Source: Aestuariivirgaceae bacterium
GTDB taxonomy: Bacteria; Pseudomonadota; Alphaproteobacteria; Rhizobiales; Aestuariivirgaceae
Reading direction: 5' to 3'
DNA: 40,962 nt
NCBI GenBank assembly: GCA_028282065.1
Contig: JANQIR010000020.1
Coordinates: 1-40,962 of the forward strand
The notes below the pieces were generated by a model. It worked only from the letters and a program-made list of their open reading frames with translations. It made no database searches and was not told where the DNA came from. Of the stretch, positions 1 through 6,557 are shown one piece after another (position 1 is the first letter of the stretch; every line of letters begins with the position of its first letter). Made by a program: the position numbers and the translations under genes.

Positions 1-83
1 AAACGATATTCGTACTAATCACGCAACGTCAGTAATTTCCACGTACGCAGAAATTCAATATCGTATTTTGAATTTATTATAAG
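1..83 (-). promoter_or_regulatory. Upstream region of a gene lying left of the window, sharing the Ser/Asp-rich family motif
   Basis: This AT-rich stretch contains GTACTAATCAC followed by ACGCAA, which resembles GTACTAACCAC..TACGCA (from 1649) and GTATTAATCAC..TACGCA (from 2809), found about 170 bp upstream of two of the Ser/Asp-rich genes. No coding sequence was found here. By analogy it is the control region of a fourth family member read leftward, starting roughly 100-150 bp before position 1. The resemblance is seen directly; the existence of that gene is inferred. Confidence 0.4.
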
Positions 84-170
84 TCATGCATCCACCAGCA
101 CTTTGTAGGCCGAACCGGCACAGCGGTGCTCGAAAGACATCTCACGCCAGGGCATGACAATTAGCGCAGG

Positions 171-215
171 GCAGAAAAACCCACGTGCGACCAGGCGAAT
201 ATCTCCTGATCGCAC
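171..215 (-). terminator. Rho-independent terminator of the first Ser/Asp-rich gene
   Basis: On the minus strand an 11-bp stem (185-195 with 205-215, one G-U pair, 9-nt loop) is followed by a short spacer and a run of five T at about 175-179. It begins about 70 bp after the stop codon at 287 and supports transcription of the minus strand here. Confidence 0.7.
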
Positions 216-286
216 AGTGGTTTTGCTCAGCGATTGAGGCAGTCTGTACGGCCCACCCGGCCGCACAGAACTCACGTCAAATTAGC

Positions 287-1483
287 TCAGGCCGACTTGT
301 CGGACCCGCTGTCTTTGTCGGACCCGCTATCTTTGCCGCCACTGCTGTCTGCAGTACTGCTGGTGTCACCTTTGCTATCTGCTGTAGCACTGGTGTCACT
401 TTTGCTGTCCGCGGCAGCACTGGTGTCACTTTTGCTGTCTGCGGCAGCCGTTGTGTCTCCGGTACTGTCTGCTGCAGCGCTGGTGTCACCGGTGCTATCC
501 GCTGTAGCGGTGGTGTCACCGGTGCTATCCGCTGTAGCGGTGGTGTCACCGGTGCTGCCTGCGGCACTGCCAGCCTCATCCGTGGAGGCACCATCCAGCG
601 CCGCCAAGACAGAATCGGAAATTGCCGGCTCGTCAGTTGGCGATGGCAGTCCTGCTATTGGACTTTCCGCGACTTCAGAAAGCTGCTCTACCGACACATC
701 GTCACTAGGTTGCTTTACCAAGGTGCTAACCTCAGAAGGGTCGGACAGCCCAGCGATGGGCCCCGACAGTTCCTGGCCGTCAAGAGGTCTCTCGACCGGC
801 GGGGTGACCGTCAGATCAACCGGACCATCAGTTGGCGATGGCAGTCCTACCGCTGCATTCTCCGCAGCTTCAACAAGCTGCTCTACCGACACATCGTCAC
901 TAGGTTGCTTTACCAAGGTGCTAACCTCAGAAGGGTCGGACAACCCGGCGATGGGCCCCGACAGTTCCTGGCCGTCAAGAGGTCTCTCGACCGGTGGGGT
1001 GACCGTCAAATCAACCGGACCGTCAGTTGGCGATGGCAGTCCTGCTATTGGACTTTCCGCGACTTCAGAAAGTTGTTCATTCGAAACACCGCCGCCATTT
1101 TCAAGCACTGTCGCAGCACTCGACAGATCGTCCGGCGTCCAATTCACCGTGAGATCAGCCAGAGGAAAGTTGAACGAAAAATCACCCGGTCCGTCAATTG
1201 GAGACGACAGACCCGCACCTGCTGCCGCGACGTCTTCGTCCGAAAGGGCTGCCACTTCACCCGTGCCACCCGAGCCAACATTGCCACCCACAGAAGCGCC
1301 ACCTGTATCACCTCCGGTATCGCCGGAAGCCTTAGCCAAGGCCGCCAACAATGATCCAAAATCAGTTGGGTTATTCGGATTGTCCAGCGGAGAAGGCCCT
1401 ATCGAAAGCGCCCGGCGTGGGTCATTTCCATCGCTCAACGCACTCGTCACCGACCCTGGGGTACCGTTTACTCCGTTAACCAT
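287..1483 (-). CDS. Ser/Asp/Thr-rich low-complexity protein with tandem repeats, family member 1 (function unknown)
   Basis: The 398-aa product is not recognised. It has no Sec signal peptide or membrane segment. Its N-terminus (MVNGVNGTPGSVTSAL) is Gly/Asn/Pro/Ser-rich. The middle holds a 65-residue unit (DGPVDLTVTPPVERPLDG... to ...VEQL) present twice plus a partial third copy, matching 195-bp DNA repeats at 631-825, 826-1020 and 1021-1085. The C-terminal third is about seven copies of a decapeptide such as DSTGDTTATA, ending in DSGSDKSA. Start ATG 1483 has a strong AGGAG Shine-Dalgarno within GAGCGATAGGAG, shared with the two genes to the right. Opposite-strand open frames of 389 and 424 codons exist, but the paralogues, the Shine-Dalgarno site and the terminator favour the minus strand. 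An extracellular or secreted role is only a guess. Confidence 0.7.
   Translation of the reverse strand: MVNGVNGTPGSVTSALSDGNDPRRALSIGPSPLDNPNNPTDFGSLLAALAKASGDTGGDTGGASVGGNVGSGGTGEVAALSDEDVAAAGAGLSSPIDGPGDFSFNFPLADLTVNWTPDDLSSAATVLENGGGVSNEQLSEVAESPIAGLPSPTDGPVDLTVTPPVERPLDGQELSGPIAGLSDPSEVSTLVKQPSDDVSVEQLVEAAENAAVGLPSPTDGPVDLTVTPPVERPLDGQELSGPIAGLSDPSEVSTLVKQPSDDVSVEQLSEVAESPIAGLPSPTDEPAISDSVLAALDGASTDEAGSAAGSTGDTTATADSTGDTTATADSTGDTSAAADSTGDTTAAADSKSDTSAAADSKSDTSATADSKGDTSSTADSSGGKDSGSDKDSGSDKSA
300..590 (-). repeat. 30-bp tandem repeats encoding DS(T/K)(G/S)DTxAxA decapeptides
   Basis: About seven 30-bp units, visible on the plus strand as repeated GGTGTCACCGGTGCTATCC-like blocks, encode the acidic C-terminal decapeptide array of the first Ser/Asp-rich protein. 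The copies near 480-560 are almost identical, so expansion there is recent; those nearer 300-420 have drifted. Confidence 0.75.
631..1085 (-). repeat. 195-bp tandem repeat, two full copies and a partial third
   Basis: The block beginning GTCAGTTGGCGATGGCAGTC (plus strand) starts near 631, 826 and 1021, a constant 195-bp period equal to 65 codons, so the reading frame is kept. The third copy matches for about 60 bp. Differences between copies 1 and 2 are few. Confidence 0.85.
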
Positions 1484-1958
1484 TTGCCGCTCCTATCGCT
1501 CCATGTAGACTTCACGCTGAACCTGCCGCGCGTGAGTATCTATTGTTTCATCCGCATCTGAGATATGTGTAGGCCACTACCTAACAGGCACTGACAAATC
1601 GTATGGCAATGTTCCGAATTTGGAACTCGTACCAAATACCGAGTGTAGGTACTAACCACTTACGCAACACATGGATTTTTGAGTTTCGCGTGCATCTCAA
1701 ACTGCAACGTCAGAGGCCTTGCAAGTGAAACCGGGACACAGCCCGTGCCGCCCCTGCTATCACTCACCACCTTCGGTTAAGCTTGTCCGTCAACGAAAGT
1801 GCGTTGCCAACCTTCTGGAATGTTGACATCACAAACACATACTGTGTCGCTTACGCCGCCCGGATTTGCGGCACTTGCAGAACCATCCCTGGCGGATGAT
1901 GCATACCCTTATCGATAGGAAATTATAAATTACGCTCGCAGCAAATGCGTATGATCAA

Positions 1959-1994
1959 AGCATTTTTAGTGACTCGGTTTTCACAGAAAATGCT
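1959..1994. repeat. REP-like palindrome AGCATTTT...AAAATGCT
   Basis: An 8-bp inverted repeat (1959-1966 with 1987-1994) encloses about 20 nt and is followed by TCTAAA. Extragenic palindromes with AGCAT ends are common in Hyphomicrobiales genomes, so this is probably one dispersed-repeat copy. Only one copy is seen in the window, so assignment to a repeat family is inference. Confidence 0.45.
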
Positions 1995-2096
1995 CTAAAT
2001 GTGAAAAAGATCTGCGTTTTTGACCGATCAACGGCTTGAGTGTAGCTCGACAAACAGCTGATTGCCCGTAGCCACACAGCGATACGCCCCGTGTGC

Positions 2097-2141
2097 TTTA
2101 AAAGTGAACTCCGACACAGCTTGCTGGCTGCGCCGGAGTTC
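2097..2141 (-). terminator. Rho-independent terminator of member 2
   Basis: A 14-bp stem on the minus strand (2128-2141 with 2106-2119, including G-U pairs, 8-nt loop) is followed by ACTTTTAAA. It starts 26 bp after the stop codon of the leftward gene at 2168-2641. Confidence 0.75.
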
Positions 2142-2167
2142 GGAATAGCTTGGTTCAACCACCAGTA

Positions 2168-2641
2168 TCAACCACCATCGTCGTCGCTGGACGATGAGCT
2201 CGAGCTGGATCCGCTCGGTGCTGAGCTAGAGCTGCTGGAATCGCCGCCTGTGCTGCCCTTTGATGAACTGCTGTCAGCGCTGCTCGAAGAACTCGTGCTT
2301 GAGCTGGATCCGCTCGGTGCTGAGCTAGAGCTGCTGGAATCGCCGTCTGTGCTGCCCTTTGATGAACTGCTGTCAGCACTGGTCGAAGAACTCGTGCTTC
2401 CGCCAGAACCAGTTGGCCCTTCATCACGGCGGTTACCTCCGCCAGGCTGCGAAGCGGTACCTCCAGAGCTAGAACTCGACGAGCCTGATGCACTGGTCGA
2501 AGACGCTGCGTGTTGGGCCTGCCGACTGTTGTCTGTTGATTTATCCTTCTGTTTGTTCACGGCATCTGCAAATGCCTGGTCTTCAGCAATTCTGCCACCA
2601 GGTCCTACCGATGGCAGCGGCGGGGTTAGCGGTTGTCCCAT
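2168..2641 (-). CDS. Ser/Gly-rich low-complexity protein, family member 2 (function unknown)
   Basis: The 157-aa protein has a non-repetitive head of about 45 residues (MGQPLTPPLPSVGPGG, then QAFADAVNKQKDKS) and a tail made almost wholly of Ser with Gly, Asp, Thr and Ala, ending SSSDDDGG. The head motif QAFADAVNKQKDK resembles AQFAAALDAHKNQ in member 3 and may form a short helix. A 33-residue stretch is duplicated in tandem (99-bp period at 2202 and 2301). There is no Sec signal, membrane segment or Cys. ATG 2641 is preceded by GAGCGATAGGAG, identical to member 1. The gene stands alone between its own leader and a strong terminator. Unstructured Ser/Pro-rich heads fit type III or other leaderless export, but no secretion genes are in the window, so function is open. 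Confidence 0.7.
   Translation of the reverse strand: MGQPLTPPLPSVGPGGRIAEDQAFADAVNKQKDKSTDNSRQAQHAASSTSASGSSSSSSGGTASQPGGGNRRDEGPTGSGGSTSSSTSADSSSSKGSTDGDSSSSSSAPSGSSSSTSSSSSADSSSSKGSTGGDSSSSSSAPSGSSSSSSSSDDDGG
2202..2400 (-). repeat. 99-bp in-frame tandem duplication within member 2
   Basis: The block beginning GAGCTGGATCCGCTCGGTGC (plus strand) occurs at 2202 and 2301. The two copies are nearly identical over about 95 bp, with differences at a few positions. The 99-bp period is 33 codons, so the frame is maintained. Confidence 0.85.
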
Positions 2642-3084
2642 TTGATACTCCTATCGCTCTTCAATTAGATTTCACACTAAGCCCACCAATTGTGAAAATC
2701 CGAGTTCCATGCACGCTCAACATATGCGCTCAATACAATTCGGCCGGCCAATGGATACGTTAACCATGTTGATCGGCAATACAATTCGTGCAAAATACGC
2801 AGAATAGGTATTAATCACCTACGCATTGCATTGAATTCAAAATCCAAAAAACGCAGATGGCGCGGACGTACTATTCGCGAGGGTGGCAACCGCATCGGCT
2901 AACGCAACCCGAAACCCGGCCAATCAAAACTTCCCAAAATGCCGGTTGAATCGCCGGCTCGACAGCCTCCCTGCATATCCGCCAACAATCGGCAATAACG
3001 GCTCGCACAGCATATGGACTGTAAGCTCCAGAACACAGCCCCGATGCGACCGCATGACCGCATCGGGGCCCACTTCAAATTGGC
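2642..3084 (-). promoter_or_regulatory. 443-bp gene-free region: leader and promoter of member 2, terminator of member 3
   Basis: No gene was found. Reading leftward to ATG 2641, the region holds the dyad-like TAGGTGATTAATACCTA (2806-2822 on the minus strand, arms TAGGT/ACCTA), then the block GTGTGAAATCTAATTGAAG just ahead of the Shine-Dalgarno, matching GCGTGAAGTCTACATGG of member 1. The right end carries the hairpin listed separately. The stretch 2850-3030 shows nothing recognisable. Confidence 0.5.
3038..3069 (-). terminator. Hairpin after member 3, probable terminator
   Basis: A perfect 10-bp GC-rich stem (3038-3047 with 3060-3069, 12-nt loop) lies 16 bp past the stop codon of the leftward gene at 3085. 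The trailing sequence is TGTGTTCTGG, a weak U-tract, so termination may be inefficient or the stem may mainly protect the mRNA 3' end. Confidence 0.5.
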
Positions 3085-3483
3085 TCAACCGCCAGACGAG
3101 TCATCGTCACCATCACTGGACGATGAGCTTTCGCTGGAGCCGCTCGATCCACTTGAACTGCTGGATCCACCGGTTCCACCGCCCTGCTCTGAACTTTCAT
3201 CAGAATCATCACTCGATGCATCGTCAGAGCTACTCGAATCGTCGGTAATAGGCGATTGGTCCGAACTGGTTGTATCTTCAACCTGAACACTACCTGCGCC
3301 GTCCGACGAACTGCTGTCTTGAGAGTTTTGAGTGGTTTGCGCCGTGTTGCTATCATCTTCGCTAACCGATGTTTGGTTTTTGTGCGCATCAAGCGCAGCA
3401 GCAAATTGAGCGTTGTTACCTGCCGTATTTCCACCCGCACCAGATACCGACCCCATTGTGCTGGGGGTAGAGGGATTTGCCAT
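3085..3483 (-). CDS. Ser/Asp-rich low-complexity protein, family member 3 (function unknown)
   Basis: The 132-aa acidic protein starts MANPSTPSTMGSVSGAGG, has a short possible helix (AQFAAALDAHKNQ, about residues 25-37) and continues as Ser/Asp/Glu/Gly low-complexity sequence ending DGDDDSSGG. The layout is that of member 2: short head, one helix-like motif, disordered acidic Ser tail with terminal Gly-Gly. ATG 3483 follows GAGTGATAGGAG with a 5-nt spacer, the same Shine-Dalgarno block as members 1 and 2. No signal peptide, transmembrane segment or Cys is present. The gene has its own leader and a downstream hairpin. The repeated ATP- or metal-binding look of Asp/Ser runs is not evidence of a specific activity. 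Confidence 0.7.
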   Translation of the reverse strand: MANPSTPSTMGSVSGAGGNTAGNNAQFAAALDAHKNQTSVSEDDSNTAQTTQNSQDSSSSDGAGSVQVEDTTSSDQSPITDDSSSSDDASSDDSDESSEQGGGTGGSSSSSGSSGSSESSSSSDGDDDSSGG

Positions 3484-3850
3484 TTTCTGCTCCTATCACT
3501 CCGTTTGCCTACACGCTAAGATCATCTTGCGTGAAGGATTGATATTTCATCCGCATCTGAAATATTTCAGAAAATTGCCCTTTGGGCAGAGTGATATTAT
3601 TTTGAAATTCATAGATTGATATTGTGGAAAATTACGCACAATACGCATTTCAAACCTACGTAGTAGATGTAATTTAGAAATATATATTCAAATGACTTGT
3701 TAAGACAGCACGCAGCACGGAAAAGTCACAGCTGTAGTGTACATTGACAACCTCCCGCCGCGATCGAATGCCCTCTTGCCGTTACAACGTCAAAAGCAAA
3801 CGTCCCGTCAGCGGACATCCGCCGGAACTGCAAGAACTCTCGACATCATC
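3484..3850 (-). promoter_or_regulatory. 367-bp gene-free region: leader and promoter of member 3
   Basis: Reading leftward to ATG 3483, the region carries ACCTACGTAG (about 3653-3662) flanked by TACGCATTT, a divergent copy of the family motif, and TCATCCGCATCTGA (3547-3560), at the same distance from the start codon (about 62 bp) as in member 1. The right part, 3700-3850, follows the phosphoribosyltransferase gene; only a weak GCGGA/TCCGC hairpin is seen there. Confidence 0.5.
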
Positions 3851-5089
3851 TCAATCGAAGAGAAATTCACGTCCGGTTTTGACGCGGTCGGTGGTGCCGT
3901 AACGGATGATGTCGGCGGTCGCATAGGTTTCGTTCAGCGTGGACGGCAGGAACGAACCGGTGCCCACAACATCGATCGGCGCCAACGCAGCGCCATTTAT
4001 CTGGCACTTCTGCGGACCGAAACCTGACGATGCCACGATCTGTGTATCATTGAAGCCCGCATCGTCCAGCGCCTTGCGGGTATTGATGATTGACGCCACG
4101 GACACACCCGCACCGAACAACATCCTGCGCACCTTGTCGACGAGGATATTGCCCGGGTCGAGCTGAAAGGCGCGCTGCCCCAGCACCTGCTCCACGATGT
4201 TGTATTCGCCATCTACATCCAGCCAGTCGCCGACGATCTCGACCGATTTCTCATAATCGAGAAACTCGGCAAATCGCGCTCCATGCGTATCCAACCGAAC
4301 GCCAAACGTCTTTCCGCTCTTGTGCAGAGCTTCCTGGTTGAAGAACCATTCGGCACACCGCAACGCGTCCGTGACTTCATGGCCGTTGTAATCGACAAGC
4401 GCGATAAGCACCCTGGCATCGGGCAGTTGCGCGGCGAACAGCTTGGTCGCGGTGAGCACGTCACCGTCGGTATATCCGACAAGCGAATGCGGCATGGTGC
4501 CGATACCGTCTTGCGCGCCAAACAAGGGCGCCGTCAGATCCTGCGAAGAACCGATAAAACCGCGCGTGTCCGGGTCTTGCAGGCGGGCCGCCTCGCTCCC
4601 GACCGACGCACCATAGGCCGCAAGGATGTTCATTTCAGCGCCCGACCCGTGCCGGGCATGCATGTCAATGAACCCGGCTGCCGGCAAAGCGCGGCACATC
4701 TCAAAGGCATTATTTGCGCAAATACAAGGAAATCCGGTCTTTTGCAGAATCAATGTCTCAACTTCAGACAGCTTCGACATCGGCCCGGAAACTTCCATCA
4801 GTTTACGTTCCGACGGCACGCTCTCACCTTCGGCGTAGAACCGCTTGACCGATGCTTCGGGCACCAGCCGCCGCAACAGGCGTTCCGCCGGCTCAAGAGC
4901 CGCAATCGACCGACGCCGCAGAAAGACTGCATAGGTGACGTCCTGATCGCCATTGGCCTCGACAATGCGCCGGGTATTGGTGAAGTACTTGTCGGTAATA
5001 TGTGCGACCGGGCCGGCCGCCATGACCAGCTCGACCATCCGATCCAGGGCCTGAGCCCGGTGCGGATCAATGGGGGTCCTCTGGTCCAT
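3851..5089 (-). CDS. Nicotinate phosphoribosyltransferase-like protein
   Basis: The 412-aa protein resembles the nicotinate phosphoribosyltransferase family, which joins nicotinate to PRPP to make nicotinate mononucleotide in NAD salvage (cytosol). Supporting motifs are the N-terminal TDKYFTNTRRI segment, the central HSLVGYTDGD and DYNGHE blocks, and the C-terminal IVASSGFGP and VVGTGSFLP, typical of the phosphate/PRPP-binding loops. The C-terminus (YGTTDRVKTGREFLFD) looks complete. ATG 5089 has GGGAGG eight bases upstream. It stands apart from its neighbours: a 367-bp gap follows it and 104 bp separate it from the aminotransferase gene on the same strand. Substrate specificity (nicotinate versus a related base) cannot be told from sequence alone. 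Confidence 0.75.
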   Translation of the reverse strand: MDQRTPIDPHRAQALDRMVELVMAAGPVAHITDKYFTNTRRIVEANGDQDVTYAVFLRRRSIAALEPAERLLRRLVPEASVKRFYAEGESVPSERKLMEVSGPMSKLSEVETLILQKTGFPCICANNAFEMCRALPAAGFIDMHARHGSGAEMNILAAYGASVGSEAARLQDPDTRGFIGSSQDLTAPLFGAQDGIGTMPHSLVGYTDGDVLTATKLFAAQLPDARVLIALVDYNGHEVTDALRCAEWFFNQEALHKSGKTFGVRLDTHGARFAEFLDYEKSVEIVGDWLDVDGEYNIVEQVLGQRAFQLDPGNILVDKVRRMLFGAGVSVASIINTRKALDDAGFNDTQIVASSGFGPQKCQINGAALAPIDVVGTGSFLPSTLNETYATADIIRYGTTDRVKTGREFLFD

Positions 5090-5193
5090 TAAGAATGCCT
5101 CCCGCTCCAGCCGCTCTACGGCAAGACCTTAGCATCATTGCCGCATGAGGCCATAACCGTCAAATTTTCGCGGGAGCCCATATAGCCGGCCGC

Positions 5194-6357
5194 TCACCTC
5201 AACCATGATTTGAGCCGCGAAACGGCCTCCTCCATCTCCACTCTGGAACCGGCAAAGGACATCCTGAGATACCGGTTGCCCCGCTGCGGATCAAAATCCG
5301 CACCAGGTGTCATCCCGACGCCCGTTTCACACAACATCTTCTGGGCAAACTCAAAACTGTCATTCGTGAACCGGGCGACATCGGCATAGATATAAAACGC
5401 ACCATCGACCGGTGAGAACTCGTCGAAGCCGATTTCCGGCAGAGCATGAAGGAGGAAATCACGATTTCCCGCATAAACCGATTTCCGCGCCTCCAGCTCT
5501 TCAACCGCATCAAATGCGGCAATGGCGGCGTATTGCGACAGGGTTGGAGAGGAAATGTACAAGCTCTGCGCTAACACCTCCGCCGTCCGGGCAAGCGTTT
5601 CCGGGACGATCATCCAACCGATCCGCCATCCGGTCATACAATAGTATTTCGAAAAGCTGTTTATGACGATGGCATCCGGGTCCGTGGTGAGTGCAGTTGC
5701 CTGAGGCTGGCCGTAGGTCAGGCCGTGATAGATCTCATCTGAGATGAACCAGACGCCGAGATCGCGGCATGCCTGGGCAATTGCCGCCAGGCCCTCCGGT
5801 TTCAGCATGGTGCCGGTCGGATTGGCGGGGCTGGCCACCAGCAGGCCCTGGATTGCACCAGCCTCGGCAAGTCCGACGATTTCGTCCAGCCGCGGTATCC
5901 ATCCCGTACTGGCAGATGTATCCAGATCGGCGATCTTGATGTCGAGCGCGTTGAAGATATTGCGATAGGCAGGGTAACCGGGGTTGGTCAGTCCGACCGT
6001 ATCACCTGCATTGAACGCGGCAAGAAAGGCCAGCACAAAACTGCCGGACGACCCGGTCGTGACAACGATACGGCCCGGGTCGACGTCAACGCCGTATGTC
6101 TCGGCATAATGACGGGCAATTCGCTCACGAAGCGGTGCAATGCCCATTGACTCCGTATAGCCGATCTTGTCGCATAAAAGCGCCTTTTGAGCAGCCTCCA
6201 CCACAAGCCGTGGCGGCGGACCTGACGGCTGCCCTGCTTCCATGTGAATCACATCGTGGCCAGACATTTCCAACCGCGTTGCTTCGCGAAGCATGTCCAT
6301 CGCCAGAAACGGCGCAACGGCGCTTGCGCGCTTGGAGGGGGTGAATGTTTCCGACAT
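5194..6357 (-). CDS. PLP-dependent class I/II aminotransferase
   Basis: The 387-aa protein is a fold-type I aminotransferase of the aspartate aminotransferase family, moving an amino group between an amino acid and a 2-oxoacid. The PLP-binding lysine is K237 in NSFSKYYCMTGWRIGW. Other family signs are the Gly-rich TTGSSGSFVLA, NPTGT, DEIYHGL and the C-terminal Arg in YLRMSFAGSR, which binds the substrate carboxylate. Start ATG 6357 is preceded by GGGAGCAGG. It is divergent from the M48 protease gene, with 180-200 bp between. The preferred amino acid is not determined; aspartate or branched/aromatic donors are possible. Length is normal for the family. Confidence 0.85.
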   Translation of the reverse strand: MSETFTPSKRASAVAPFLAMDMLREATRLEMSGHDVIHMEAGQPSGPPPRLVVEAAQKALLCDKIGYTESMGIAPLRERIARHYAETYGVDVDPGRIVVTTGSSGSFVLAFLAAFNAGDTVGLTNPGYPAYRNIFNALDIKIADLDTSASTGWIPRLDEIVGLAEAGAIQGLLVASPANPTGTMLKPEGLAAIAQACRDLGVWFISDEIYHGLTYGQPQATALTTDPDAIVINSFSKYYCMTGWRIGWMIVPETLARTAEVLAQSLYISSPTLSQYAAIAAFDAVEELEARKSVYAGNRDFLLHALPEIGFDEFSPVDGAFYIYADVARFTNDSFEFAQKMLCETGVGMTPGADFDPQRGNRYLRMSFAGSRVEMEEAVSRLKSWLR

Positions 6358-6557
6358 CCTGCTCCCGGATGGTTAAGCCGCTGTTGCCGCGGTAGATTAG
6401 TGCCAGCAAAACGCTTGTCTAACAAATGGAAACACCCCGCGAAAGCCTCAGTCTCGCCTCAATTCAACGTGACACACGGGGCGCTAAAAACGGTATACAA
6501 GACAACCTGCAAATACCGTCCTCCGCATGAGGTATCGACTTGTTCACGTCAAATCGC

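Larger units (their letters stand above)
1484..2167 (-). promoter_or_regulatory. 684-bp gene-free region: leader and promoter of member 1, plus downstream signals of member 2
   Basis: No credible gene was seen on either strand. Reading leftward toward the ATG at 1483 there are: the motif GTAGGTACTAACCACTTACG (about 1645-1664), the element TCATCCGCATCTGA (1548-1561, shared with member 3), the sequence GCGTGAAGTCTAC and the Shine-Dalgarno block. The right part holds a REP-like palindrome near 1959-1994 and the terminator of member 2. The part around 1690-1920 shows nothing recognisable. Confidence 0.5.

Noticed and set aside
84-275. 63-codon minus-strand frame at the left edge with a GTG start
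   Set aside because: It overlaps the terminator hairpin of the first gene, has no ribosome-binding site and resembles no known family.
631-1085. CRISPR-like array
   Set aside because: The repeats are 195 bp, contiguous and in frame within a coding region, with no spacers or cas genes.
185-1508. Long plus-strand open frames (389 and 424 codons) opposite the first Ser/Asp-rich gene
   Set aside because: They are antisense shadows of the repeat region. They lack a Shine-Dalgarno and a terminator, while the minus strand has both and shares its leader with two paralogues.
2091-2645. 184-codon plus-strand frame opposite member 2
   Set aside because: Its Leu/Glu runs mirror the Ser codons of the minus-strand gene, and it spans that gene's terminator hairpin.
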